Assembly (NCBI GenBank): GCA_020635055.1
Contig: JACKAN010000014.1
Coordinates: 40,190-104,189, forward strand
DNA: 64,000 bases
Direction of reading: 5' to 3'
Source of the DNA: Pseudobdellovibrionaceae bacterium
GTDB lineage: Bacteria; Bdellovibrionota; Bdellovibrionia; Bdellovibrionales; UBA1609
Shown here: piece after piece, positions 1-7,781 of the stretch
How positions within the stretch are numbered: the first letter of the stretch is position 1
How the letters are laid out: every line of letters starts with the position of its first letter
Notes under the pieces: model-generated
Database searches by the model: none
Seen by the model: only the letters and a program-made list of their open reading frames with translations
What the model was told of the DNA's origin: nothing
Position numbers and translations under genes: made by a program

Positions 1-1542
1 AATTGAATCATTCGGCATCGATTGAGGCAAAACCATGCTTAATAAAGGCAAGCGCTCATTGTTCCAACTATTTGGAATGGCGATTCTAACATAGTCTTGA
101 GATTTAAAATTATCGACATCGCCATGAAGATTCTTTTCATTTTCAAGAGCTTCTTTAGCCTCTTTAGCTGACACTTCTTGCCTTATCATTGAGTTGTCCG
201 AGTCACTGATAGCGGCATACTTAGAAAATAATATTTCAAGAGGAGACTTGCCTTGAGCAACTGTGTTGACCCAATTATCACCATCAATCCATAGCTGCAA
301 CGATGATAAGGCTCCTATATTGTAGCCTTCATCCCTAAAATCATTGGGTGTTTGAAAAAATTTATCGTAGTTCTTATTTATGAAACTAATAATTTGTGAT
401 TTCGAGGCACTGCACCCTTTGTGACCAATAGCAACAGCTAAAACATCATAATACATTGCCGTGCCTTCATGGCGATCAACATTCTGTGAAAGCTCACCAG
501 GAAACTCAGTTCTCCACTTATTATACCAATACTTTGCTTTACTAAGCGCTGTAAACCTGTCAACAGAACCTTTTAAAGCAGATTTTAAATAGTCGTACAT
601 CATTCGCCTATAATACCTTGGTTCAACTTTTGGTGGATAGTGGCTACCGCTTTGAAAACCTTTATCTGCAACAAACCTCTGCCTTGATTGATACATCTGG
701 TGAAAACCCTCATGCAAAGCAAGGTAAAGACCGTAGTTCCCTTTATAATGAGGGTCTGAACCAAAGGTTTTTCTCAAATCAACAGCAATAGCTGGGGCGT
801 TGTTGTAGTTGGAAAAGGTAAATTTGAAATCATAGGTTAAGTGACTAGGTATTGATTCAAGCTCTTGCAAACCAGATTGTGTTAAGTTCCACGCTTGCTG
901 AGTTTTAGAGTCAATAAAAATAGCCTGTGGGTTTGGATTAAAACTCCAAAGTTTCTTAGAACATTGGTACCAGGGGCGTTGAATCATTTTTGCTAACTCA
1001 GCAACTCTCTCGTCAACATCCACATCGTTAGGGTTACCATTCTCAGCATAACTGAGATTCGCATCTAAGAACTCCATCATAACACCGATTGCATGAAGGG
1101 TATCAGGGTCAGTATCTTCGAGCTTATAATCTGAAAGAAAGTTTCCGACACGATCTTTATTTTTCAACCCAGCCTTCATCAAACAATAGATTAGAAGTGG
1201 CTTCAAAGGCGAATTTGAACCTTTCAACGCATTTAAAGTCTCTAGAACGAATCCGGTAGCTTCAGGCTTTCCATGACTTGATAAAGCATTAACTAAAAAA
1301 ATTGACTGGGGGTGTGAATAATCCATAAAAGTGTCGGCTGGATAAGCCTCTAGTAGAAGATCCGTCACCTGAGATTCACCCAATTTCATCAGCTCCTCGA
1401 TGGCTTTTTTTACACTTTTTTTATCAGCAGAGTTAGTGAGTGCAGTATCTAGGGCATCGACTGTCGGATGCGCACTAGCAAACCCGCTAAAGAAAAATAG
1501 TGCTATAAAAGCAAAAATTAGGTGTTTTTTGGAAAATAGCAT
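1..1542 (-). CDS. Secreted HExxH putative metallopeptidase, C-terminus beyond window
   Basis: The frame is open from the ATG at 1542 to the left edge (514 codons, no stop), so the gene is partial. A GAGGAG ribosome site lies just upstream of the ATG. Residues 1-24 form a typical Sec signal peptide (hydrophobic core, cleavage near FASA). At residues 277-281 the protein reads HEGFH, a match to the zinc-binding HExxH motif, within LALHEGFHQMYQ. A second HEG at 358-360 could provide a third ligand (inference). A periplasmic or secreted zinc peptidase is the simplest reading, but I do not recognise the family and the motif alone is weak proof. The gene is monocistronic as far as can be seen and ends the conserved sequence before the insertion-sequence cluster. 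Confidence 0.6.
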   Translation of the reverse strand, partial: MLFSKKHLIFAFIALFFFSGFASAHPTVDALDTALTNSADKKSVKKAIEELMKLGESQVTDLLLEAYPADTFMDYSHPQSIFLVNALSSHGKPEATGFVLETLNALKGSNSPLKPLLIYCLMKAGLKNKDRVGNFLSDYKLEDTDPDTLHAIGVMMEFLDANLSYAENGNPNDVDVDERVAELAKMIQRPWYQCSKKLWSFNPNPQAIFIDSKTQQAWNLTQSGLQELESIPSHLTYDFKFTFSNYNNAPAIAVDLRKTFGSDPHYKGNYGLYLALHEGFHQMYQSRQRFVADKGFQSGSHYPPKVEPRYYRRMMYDYLKSALKGSVDRFTALSKAKYWYNKWRTEFPGELSQNVDRHEGTAMYYDVLAVAIGHKGCSASKSQIISFINKNYDKFFQTPNDFRDEGYNIGALSSLQLWIDGDNWVNTVAQGKSPLEILFSKYAAISDSDNSMIRQEVSAKEAKEALENEKNLHGDVDNFKSQDYVRIAIPNSWNNERLPLLSMVLPQSMPNDSI

Positions 1543-1693
1543 TAGATCTCCTCGCAGTGACAATAATCGCAAGACAGGTGTCACAACTGTAGTCAATTAA
1601 CTCAGTTCATATTGAGTATAGGCTTTTCAGTATTTACTAATTACAATTAGTGGGCCAAGTGCTTAAAACACTCACAACCGCAATAGTATAAAG

Positions 1694-1829
1694 TTACGAG
1701 CCAAACTCTTTTTTTTTATTACGCAACTGAAACCTTTTACTCGGTTTATGGCTTCGATTAACAAACAATTCAACATAGCCATTCAATCGGTGACTTATTT
1801 TATCACTCACTGACTCCTCCTGAAGTGTC
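1694..1829 (-). pseudogene. 3'-end relic of a gene cut by the IS3 element
   Basis: On the minus strand an open frame runs out of the IS3 terminal repeat and ends at 1694. The part outside the element encodes about 44 residues with a basic, protein-like C-terminus (ending RNKKKEFGS). It is probably the tail of a gene interrupted by the element. No matching 5' part was found on the other side, so this is weakly supported. Confidence 0.25.
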
Positions 1830-1900
1830 TGGACTTCCCCAAAATCACTGGAGACATCATGTGAGACTTTTTTCACCCAATATGGTATGAGGAGAAAGTC

Positions 1901-2191
1901 ATGAATAAATATAGTAACGAATTTAAACAAGAAGCGGTAGCCAGAAGCAAAATAGCAGGAATTTCAAACACCTGTAAGGAATTAGGGGTAAGTAAAGCTG
2001 CCTTAAGCCGTTGGAGAAAGGAATTTTCTGTCGGAAAATTAACAAAGTCTAAAGATAGGCCCAGCTATGAGGATCTTGAAAAAGAAGTTCATAAACTTAA
2101 AAAAGAGCTTGGTTATATAGAAGAAATTAACCGTGTATTAAAAAAAAGCACTGCGATTTTCTCAAGCAAAGAACTGGGCGGTTCCAAGTGA
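1901..2191 (+). CDS. IS3-family transposase OrfA (copy 1)
   Basis: This 96-residue protein has the HTH of IS3 OrfA (KQEAVARSKIAGISNTCKEL, then KAALSRWRKEF) followed by a leucine-zipper-like coiled coil near residues 58-85. It binds the element's ends and normally fuses to OrfB by frameshifting. It differs from the second, inverted copy near 7 kb by a single visible residue (V versus L at about 80). A ribosome site (GAGGAGAAAG) precedes the ATG. Confidence 0.9.
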   Translation: MNKYSNEFKQEAVARSKIAGISNTCKELGVSKAALSRWRKEFSVGKLTKSKDRPSYEDLEKEVHKLKKELGYIEEINRVLKKSTAIFSSKELGGSK

Positions 2192-2475
2192 TATATGAAA
2201 TCAGAAAATCCACAACAAAAGTCCCGGTTGAATTTTTATGTAAATATTTTGGAGTTAGTTCCAGTGGTTATTATTTTTGGAAAAAAAGATCTGAGAATAT
2301 TCATTCCAACAAGAGGGCAACAGTTTGCGATGCTATAAAAAAATACTTTAAAATAAGTAAAAGTACATATGGCTCCCCTAGGATTTACGACGACTTAAAA
2401 GAAGCTGGCATTTTAGTAAGTGAAAATACAGTGGCAAAGTATATGAAGGAGATGGGTTTAGATGCTCGTTTAAAA
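2188..2475 (+). pseudogene. IS3-family transposase OrfB, 5' part (interrupted)
   Basis: The reading overlaps orfA by 4 nt. It encodes the N-terminal OrfB region, including the HTH_21-type stretch around KISKSTYGSPRIYDDL, and is interrupted after MGLDARLK by the IS66 element. The 3' part resumes at 4927. Joining 2475 to 4927 restores ARLKKRYRV in frame, so before the IS66 insertion this was a normal orfB. Confidence 0.88.
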
Positions 2476-2504
2476 GTAAATCGTCGAGCTGCCACACATG
2501 ACTC

Positions 2505-4034
2505 TTATAAGTCAGCGTAATCTTTGGGGGTATAGGGTTCTTTGCCTTTGTGGAGATCTTCGACTAGTTTTTTAAAATATTCTCTTGGATTTACATTGTT
2601 GAGTTTACAAGACTCTACTAAGGAAAATAATATGGCTGTTGTCCTGGCCCCTCTTTTTGAGTGAGTTCCATACCAAGTTTTTCGACCAATAACTGGACTC
2701 CTCATTTGCCGTTCCTGTGAGTTGTTGTCTATGGGTAATTCTTTATTTTTTATAAATAACGTCAACCCCTCATAATTTTTAAGGAAGTACTTCATTGCAA
2801 TAGCTATCTTACTTTTACTAGAGTAGCCAGCTACATTTTCGATAGCAGTTTCCTTCATTTCCTCAAACAATTTTGTCATTAACCTGCGGACTCGTAAAAC
2901 CCGACTTGGGGGACGAGCTTTGGCTATCTTTTCCAATCGATAGATCTTTTTATACGCCTCTATAAAATACTGTGCCTCATCTGTATACTTCTCTGCGGCT
3001 TCCTTAAACTTACGCCTCGCATGAGCATTGCAATAAACGTTTTTTAATAGTGGCAGCTTGTTTTCTTTACGGTAAACGTTACTCACTCGTACGGCTTTGG
3101 CATAACCACTAAATACATCACTCACTAAATATTCACATTTTGATTTATTTAAAATCTCAGAAGCTACGTCACCACTTCGGGTGTCGTGGATCTCAAAATA
3201 ACTGCTTCTCCTTGTCGAAAACCCCCACAAGTACCAACTCTTATCTCCGTGGTCTTCTAACATCCTGTGGGGCGTTTCATCGGCATTTAATACTTTTTCA
3301 ATTGTGATTTCTTTTTTTACTTTACTGTAAGCCCCTTCAACATAATCAGCCACATTATGAGTTGTCCCGATTAAACTCTGCGGCGGTAAATCCATTAACC
3401 CAGCTCTTCCTGCTATACTCGAGTACCTCTCTACTGGGATCAGGTCACAGTACTTACTTAAGGCTACATCCAACATCATCTCATCACTGTAACTAGAGCC
3501 TGGTTTTATTCTTGGTGGTGAAGGCGCTGTCACTATATCTCCATGACATTTACCACATCTGTACTTATGACGTTTTTGACGGATGACAAAAAATTGCTGA
3601 GGTACCGCTGTTAAAAACTCACTGTTCTCTGTCATCCCAGAGTCGCTCATCTCTGTGCCACAGCATTTACAACTGGGTAAGTTATCTAATGTCACTTCTC
3701 GCTCTATTAACGGAGCGTCAGGGTAGCGAAGCGACGGAAGCTGAACTTTCTTCTTCATTTTTTTGTTCTTTTTAAGGTGCTTTTTACGATCATTTTCGCT
3801 AGGTTCTCTCTCGGAACTCTTACCAAAATATTTGTTCTTGATCGTGATGTACTGCTCTTCTATGTAAAATGACTTTTGCTCCAATTCATTGTTCGACGCC
3901 CGAAGACGATCAACTTCTTTTTCAATCTGTTGTCTTATTTGCTGCTCACCACGAAGTAAAATTATTAATTCTTCTTTTGAAAATGTTGAAAGCTTATCAA
4001 CAGGAATAGGTTTAAATAATTCTTTTTGATCCAT
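2505..4034 (-). CDS. tnpC: IS66 transposase TnpC
   Basis: This is the DDE transposase of IS66 elements, about 509 residues from the ATG at 4034. An in-frame ATG at 4088 would overlap tnpB and adds residues that look like out-of-frame tnpB sequence. Visible parts are an N-terminal coiled coil (LRGEQQIRQQIEKEVDRL), a Cys4 zinc-ribbon segment (CKCCG, CGKCHG), catalytic Asp in NADETPHR, a second Asp in LVSDVFSGYA, and catalytic Glu in NNSQERQMR. It appears intact to the right terminal repeat. Confidence 0.92.
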   Translation of the reverse strand: MDQKELFKPIPVDKLSTFSKEELIILLRGEQQIRQQIEKEVDRLRASNNELEQKSFYIEEQYITIKNKYFGKSSEREPSENDRKKHLKKNKKMKKKVQLPSLRYPDAPLIEREVTLDNLPSCKCCGTEMSDSGMTENSEFLTAVPQQFFVIRQKRHKYRCGKCHGDIVTAPSPPRIKPGSSYSDEMMLDVALSKYCDLIPVERYSSIAGRAGLMDLPPQSLIGTTHNVADYVEGAYSKVKKEITIEKVLNADETPHRMLEDHGDKSWYLWGFSTRRSSYFEIHDTRSGDVASEILNKSKCEYLVSDVFSGYAKAVRVSNVYRKENKLPLLKNVYCNAHARRKFKEAAEKYTDEAQYFIEAYKKIYRLEKIAKARPPSRVLRVRRLMTKLFEEMKETAIENVAGYSSKSKIAIAMKYFLKNYEGLTLFIKNKELPIDNNSQERQMRSPVIGRKTWYGTHSKRGARTTAILFSLVESCKLNNVNPREYFKKLVEDLHKGKEPYTPKDYADL

Positions 4035-4048
4035 TCGAGCATTACAAA

Positions 4049-4453
4049 TTACACGATTAAATTTTGCAACGCACTCCCGTTGCGGCATGTGTTTTTTTGA
4101 TAACTTTTTTTTATTTCACTCGGGGAATCAATAAATCTTTTCTCTAAATCTGCACCCTCAAAATACAATGAAAACTCCGCCTGAGTTAATACAATTTCTT
4201 TCTTGTAAAATGGATTTATCTTCGAAAACGTGCCGCGCTCTAAACGCTTGGACACTATAACTAATCCCGTGCCGTCGTAATATAGACACTTCATCGACGT
4301 TCTTAACCGGTTTATAAATACAAACAAATGACCCGAAAAGGGATCCTTTTCTAATACCGACTTTGCTTTGTTAAATAATGTGTCGTAAGAAGCCCGCATG
4401 TCCGTGGGCTCCTTACTTACATATATCTTTGTTGTACGATTAAAGGCAATCAC
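4049..4453 (-). CDS. tnpB: IS66 accessory protein TnpB (IS66 Orf2-like)
   Basis: This 134-residue protein has the classic TnpB signature: RTTKIYVSKEPTDMRASYD at the start, then GHLFVFINRLRTSMKCLYYDGTGL. It is required with TnpA and TnpC for IS66 transposition; its biochemical role is not known. It overlaps the end of tnpA by 4 nt. The C-terminal 15-20 residues are unusual and may reflect a small frameshift that extended the frame into tnpC. Confidence 0.9.
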   Translation of the reverse strand: MIAFNRTTKIYVSKEPTDMRASYDTLFNKAKSVLEKDPFSGHLFVFINRLRTSMKCLYYDGTGLVIVSKRLERGTFSKINPFYKKEIVLTQAEFSLYFEGADLEKRFIDSPSEIKKSYQKNTCRNGSALQNLIV

Positions 4454-4887
4454 GCGGCTTTCTTCTCCACTTTATTTAAAAAATCCACTAATTGATCCAC
4501 TTGTGAAAAACGGATCACCTTATTCCTGTCCCACTTCACAGTAATAGGGGAGTTACAGTTATCATCATATACAGGCACTGATTCCACCTTTACCTCTTTA
4601 AATTCACTCTCAACAACAGCACCATTTTTTACCAGCTTCTTTCCTGCACGAATCAAAGCAGACATTTGACCTTTACTAAGCCCCAAATCCCTATAAAGAT
4701 CTGCTGTACTGCCGGGCCAGTTTTGCCAAGCCTGTAGTACCTCAAGAATCACCTCGTGACTCATACCTTTAAGTGAGCCTTTTGGGGATTTGTATGTATT
4801 TAATTTTTTTCTTAATATTGTATTGTCCATCCTTAACACCTCCATGTGTTGTTTATTCTTGATTCTTAATTTAACAGGTTTTGACAT
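4450..4887 (-). CDS. tnpA: IS66 accessory protein TnpA
   Basis: This is the first gene of the IS66 operon (145 residues), just inside the right terminal repeat. It contains a helix-turn-helix-like stretch (STADLYRDLGLSKGQMSALI) typical of IS66 TnpA, which is thought to bind DNA. A Lys-rich N-terminus and a C-terminal segment KWDRNKVIRFSQVDQLVDFL agree with the family. A ribosome site (GGAGGTGTTAAGG) lies inside the frame upstream of MDNTIL, so translation from that internal ATG is also possible. Confidence 0.75.
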   Translation of the reverse strand: MSKPVKLRIKNKQHMEVLRMDNTILRKKLNTYKSPKGSLKGMSHEVILEVLQAWQNWPGSTADLYRDLGLSKGQMSALIRAGKKLVKNGAVVESEFKEVKVESVPVYDDNCNSPITVKWDRNKVIRFSQVDQLVDFLNKVEKKAA

Positions 4888-4926
4888 TTTTAAAATGTGG
4901 GGAAGCTCGATGATTTACGTTTAAAA

Positions 4927-5490
4927 AAGAGATATCGTGTTCAAACTACAGACTCAAATCATAACCACCCAATAGCGCCAAGGCTGTTTAAAGTCGAAGA
5001 TGCCCATCCATTGCCGTCTAAAGCAGGCAAGTTGTTAGCTGGTGATATAACTTACTTGAGAGTGGGCTACAGATTTATATACTTGGCTGTTGTTATAGAT
5101 TTATATAATCGTGAAGTTATCGGTTGGTCTATGGGAAATAGTCTTGAAACAAGTTTAGTATTAAGAGCACTCGACAGCGCCATGAAAAAAGTGGGTCCAG
5201 ATGCAGAAATTATATTCCACACTGATCGTGGAAGCCAATATGCAAGCAAAGCCTACCGTAATTTTTTAAAAAATAAAAATATTAAACCCAGCATGTCCAG
5301 ACGTGGAAATTGCTACGATAATGCTTATGTTGAGTCATGGTTTAGCTCACTGAAGAAAGAGTGGATTTATAGAAATTGTTATTCAACAGAGGCAGAGTTG
5401 AAAGCCTTAGTTTTTGAATATATTGAAGTTTGGTATAATAAAAAAAAGAAAACATTCTTCACTTGGCAATCAGAGTCCGGAGAAGTATAA
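4927..5490 (+). pseudogene. IS3-family transposase OrfB, 3' part
   Basis: This part encodes the rve integrase core: Asp in AGDITYLRV, Asp in FHTDRGSQYAS, and Glu in DNAYVESWFSSLKKE. It resumes the frame broken at 2475. Near 5440 a run of eight A shifts the reading frame, so the product ends FFTWQSESGEV. With seven A it would continue KRKHSSLGNQSPEKY and stop at about 5514, the normal family ending. The copy is therefore doubly inactivated, unless the homopolymer is a sequencing error. Confidence 0.85.
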
Positions 5491-5565
5491 ATTAACAAAT
5501 TTGTCTCACTAAATCTGTCTATTTTTTTTGGGGAAGTCCAGGCAATGGTAAATGGTGTTAAAAAT

Positions 5566-5617
<52 letters not shown>

Positions 5618-5620
5618 CTA

Positions 5621-5694
5621 GCGAAAACCTAAGTCCCTGTAAATATTAAAATAATTTCAATAATTACAGAGACTTCCGCTGTTTTCAGCTTCGT
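5621..5694. repeat. Imperfect palindrome next to the tRNA scar
   Basis: An interrupted inverted repeat of about 25 nt per arm lies directly beside the tRNA fragment. The left arm contains GAAAAC, AAGTC and CTGTAA; the right arm contains TTACAG, GACTT and GTTTTC in mirror order. It could be recombinase arm sites belonging to the att region, or a transcription terminator-like structure. The first reading is an inference from position. Confidence 0.45.
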
Positions 5695-5753
5695 TGGATT
5701 TCGTTACATTTCGGTATATTTCATAAAATTGTGGCACAACCAAGGTGCGATAC

Positions 5754-5789
5754 GTTCATATGTGTCTATTAAACTTGACATTTATGAAC
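5754..5789. promoter_or_regulatory. Operator palindrome overlapping the -35 of the HTH gene
   Basis: GTTCATATGTGTC at 5754-5766 and GACATTTATGAAC at 5777-5789 are inverted (11 of 13 match) around a 10-nt spacer. The right arm covers part of the -35 box. This suits autorepression by the HTH protein encoded immediately downstream (inference). Confidence 0.6.
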
Positions 5790-5803
5790 AATAATCCGAT
5801 AAT
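5775..5803 (+). promoter_or_regulatory. Sigma-70-type promoter of the HTH/nucleotidyltransferase pair
   Basis: TTGACA at 5775, a 17-nt spacer and GATAAT at 5798 form a near-consensus promoter. An AGAGG ribosome site follows just before the ATG at 5821. Confidence 0.65.
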
Positions 5804-5820
5804 GATCTAAGAGGTTAAAG

Positions 5821-6501
5821 ATGTTAGGGAACTCTTTTAGAGAAGAACTTAAAGCTAAGGCTCAAGCGTTTGGGGTTTCAAACTTATCTGAATCCACTGG
5901 ATTAAGTCGTCAAGCTCTGTATGACTTGTTTGAAGGTGGAGATATGAAGCTATCAAACCTTGAGAAGGTATTAGGGGCTCTGGGGATGGAGTTAAGCTTT
6001 AATGTCAGTCAACCAACGGCAGAAGATGTCCTAGGTAATTTAACAAGGTATGGTGCTCCTTTAGTCATGGATACCCCAAAAGTTCCTATGAGTTTAGTGG
6101 AGACTCTTGTCAGTTCTCTTAAGCTTGTTAAAAAAGAATCAAGACTTACATCCGTACTGCCTTACTTTCTTTTGAAGAAATATCGCAGCTTAAATGAGAA
6201 AGAGTTACTTGGTAATCTTAAGAAGAATCCTGAAGATCTACAGCTTTTTGGTTACTTCTTGGAAGTGGCTTTATATTTTAGAAAACGTAAAGGTTTACAG
6301 AAGTTATTGTTAAAAGTTGAGAAGTTACTGGATTCAAAATCCTTTCTAGTTTTAAGGGAAGGAGATCAAACAAAGTCTTTAAAAAACTTTGAAAGATTTG
6401 ATAATCCTGCTGCCAAAAAATGGAAAATAGGTACTAGGGATGAACTCAATTACTTAGTTGAAAGATGTAAAAAGTGGGAAGAACTTGAAAAAGCCTCGTG
6501 A
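5821..6501 (+). CDS. HTH-domain protein, antitoxin-like partner of a nucleotidyltransferase
   Basis: The 226-residue protein starts with a helix-turn-helix (LSESTGLSRQALYDLF, residues about 22-37) followed by KLSNLEKVLGALGMELSF, the pattern of XRE-type antitoxin regulators. The remaining 150 residues are helical and of unknown function. It overlaps the following nucleotidyltransferase reading frame, as is usual for toxin-antitoxin pairs such as AbiE-type systems (family-level analogy). A palindrome lies over its promoter. The pair sits between a tRNA scar and an IS3 relic, consistent with horizontal acquisition. Confidence 0.6.
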   Translation: MLGNSFREELKAKAQAFGVSNLSESTGLSRQALYDLFEGGDMKLSNLEKVLGALGMELSFNVSQPTAEDVLGNLTRYGAPLVMDTPKVPMSLVETLVSSLKLVKKESRLTSVLPYFLLKKYRSLNEKELLGNLKKNPEDLQLFGYFLEVALYFRKRKGLQKLLLKVEKLLDSKSFLVLREGDQTKSLKNFERFDNPAAKKWKIGTRDELNYLVERCKKWEELEKAS

Positions 6502-6789
6502 TAAAATTCTAAAAGTTTTTGAAGAATTAGACTTACTTTTAGATGAAAAACTTGAAATGACAGTTATTGGTGGTTCAGCAATGATATTAGGGTATTCGTC
6601 TGAACGGATGACTCACGATGTAGATTCTATAGGAAAAATATCAAAAAACATAATTGAAATCTGGACGATGGCTCAGAAGAAATCTGGGGTGAACTTAATG
6701 TTAGATACTTCTACTGGAGTAGCACAGTTTCCTTCAGGTTACGAAGATCGACTCATAAAAGTTGATTTAAAGTTGAAAGTGGAATTTCG
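6485..6789 (+). pseudogene. Nucleotidyltransferase (DUF6036/AbiEii-like), truncated by IS3
   Basis: The sequence encodes a nucleotidyltransferase N-terminus: VIGGSAMILGY is the GG/GS motif, and THDVDSI supplies the two Asp of the DxD metal site. The frame then runs into the inverted IS3 copy at 6790 and is lost, so only about 100 of the expected 160-280 residues remain. The start is uncertain; TTG at 6485 (after GGGAAG) overlaps the HTH gene by 17 nt. As a toxin it would now be dead, leaving the HTH gene orphaned. Confidence 0.6.
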
Positions 6790-7162
6790 GATTTCATATA
6801 TCACTTGGAACCGCCCAGTTCTTTGCTTGAGAAAATCGCAGTGCTTTTTTTTAATAAACGGTTAATTTCTTCTATATAACCAAGCTCTTTTTTAAGTTTA
6901 TGAACTTCTTTTTCAAGATCCTCATAGCTGGGCCTATCTTTAGACTTTGTTAATTTTCCGACAGAAAATTCCTTTCTCCAACGGCTTAAGGCAGCTTTAC
7001 TTACCCCTAATTCCTTACAGGTGTTTGAAATTCCTGCTATTTTGCTTCTGGCTACCGCTTCTTGTTTAAATTCGTTACTATATTTATTCATGACTTTCTC
7101 CTCATACCATATTGGGTGAAAAAAGTCTCACATGATGTCTCCAGTGATTTTGGGGAAGTCCA
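6790..7162 (-). mobile_element. Truncated inverted IS3 copy (copy 2)
   Basis: These 373 bp are the reverse complement of 1830-2202 of copy 1, colinear with no gaps that I can see: the terminal repeat TGGACTTCCCC, the leader, all of orfA and the first codons of orfB. The break at 6790 falls inside the nucleotidyltransferase gene. The two copies face each other with like ends outward, a composite-transposon-like layout, but no target duplication joins the outer ends. Confidence 0.85.
6801..7091 (-). CDS. IS3-family transposase OrfA (copy 2)
   Basis: This 96-residue protein is identical to the copy-1 OrfA except for L in place of V near residue 80. It has the same HTH and coiled coil. The gene is complete but its partner orfB is missing, so it cannot support transposition alone. 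It could act as a competitor or binding protein for the related ends. Confidence 0.88.
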   Translation of the reverse strand: MNKYSNEFKQEAVARSKIAGISNTCKELGVSKAALSRWRKEFSVGKLTKSKDRPSYEDLEKEVHKLKKELGYIEEINRLLKKSTAIFSSKELGGSK

Positions 7163-7270
7163 GCCTTCGCACGGCTCGGTGGATATTTGGCAAGAAATTC
7201 AGATCCCCCACCCGGTCCAATTGGAGTGCGATGATGCGACTTAACGATATTCAACTTGGTGCGAGTTTAT
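7163..7270 (+). pseudogene. IS4-like transposase C-terminal relic (frameshifted)
   Basis: Two frames together give a familiar transposase tail: ARLGGYLARNSDPPPGP in one frame, then WSAMMRLNDIQLGASL and a stop in the +1 frame. The pattern LGG(F/Y)L.R..D..PG....W..(L/M).RL.DI..G is typical of the C-terminus of IS4-family transposases of the Tn5 type. The relic starts exactly at the IS3 terminal repeat, so it was cut by that element. Confidence 0.5.
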
Positions 7271-7394
7271 GATTTGTGGGTAAAAGTCAGTAGCGATGTG
7301 GAGTGCGGTTGCTAAGTTGGACACAATCTTTGTATCAAGTTGAAACAAAAGGCTTATTAACAAGGTACCGATATGTACCTAAGGAGATAAGTTT

Positions 7395-7781
7395 ATGTCG
7401 AAAAGAAAGCAATACAATTACAACCAAGTAGAGCGTCGGCAAATTGTAGATGATTACTATGCAAAAAAAATTACATCAGCCCAGTTAGCCAGTGAATATT
7501 CACTTGATGTCAGCGTCATCCACCGATGGAAATATGAATTGGATCGTCGCAAAAAAACAGAGAGAAAAGATGAATTATTATCTGATGGTCGAAGTGCTGA
7601 AGATGTTAAATATATCATGCAGCTGGAAGAGGAATTATCTGAATATAAAAAGCAATTAGGCCAAGCTATGTTCGAAAATGATCTTTTAAAAAAAGCTCAC
7701 AGTTTACAACACAAGAAAAAATCCACTGGGTTAGAGATAATAAAAAAAGAATTGGCTCAATCAAAGGGGCGTGTAAAATGA
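7395..7781 (+). CDS. IS3-family transposase OrfA
   Basis: The 128-residue protein has an N-terminal HTH_23/Tnp_8-like domain (VERRQIVDDYYAKKITSAQL then ASEYSLDVSVIHRWKYEL) and a coiled-coil C-terminal half (QLEEELSEYKKQLGQAMFEN). An AAGGAGAT ribosome site precedes the ATG. It overlaps orfB by ATGA, the normal IS3 arrangement for making an OrfAB fusion by -1 frameshifting. Confidence 0.9.
   Translation: MSKRKQYNYNQVERRQIVDDYYAKKITSAQLASEYSLDVSVIHRWKYELDRRKKTERKDELLSDGRSAEDVKYIMQLEEELSEYKKQLGQAMFENDLLKKAHSLQHKKKSTGLEIIKKELAQSKGRVK

Larger units (their letters stand above)
2476..4918 (-). mobile_element. Complete IS66-family element nested in IS3
   Basis: The element is 2,443 bp, with ends GTAAATCGTCGAGCT and (complement of the right end) GTAAATCATCGAGCT. 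It is flanked by a perfect 8-bp target duplication GTTTAAAA (2468-2475 and 4919-4926), as expected for IS66. It carries tnpA, tnpB and tnpC on the minus strand, all with open frames, so it may still be active. It has no accessory gene. Confidence 0.95.
1830..5540 (+). mobile_element. IS3-family element (copy 1) interrupted by an IS66 element
   Basis: Terminal inverted repeats TGGACTTCCCCAAAA at 1830 and its complement ending at 5540 bound the element. Without the nested IS66 and one target duplication it is about 1,260 bp, the usual IS3 size. It carries orfA and orfB in the overlapping arrangement of the family. No clear target duplication flanks it (GTC left, GGC right), which suggests old age or rearrangement. 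Confidence 0.88.

Noticed and set aside
7218..7228. TTGGAGTGCGA resembling the end of the neighbouring IS3 element (TGGAGTGCGGT)
   Set aside because: Only nine positions match, there is no second end nearby, and it lies inside the IS4-like coding relic.
7062..7244. Plus-strand ORF beginning in the inverted IS3 end
   Set aside because: It reads antisense to orfA and its leader, matches the same shadow at 1694-1930, and then enters IS4-like debris in the wrong frame.
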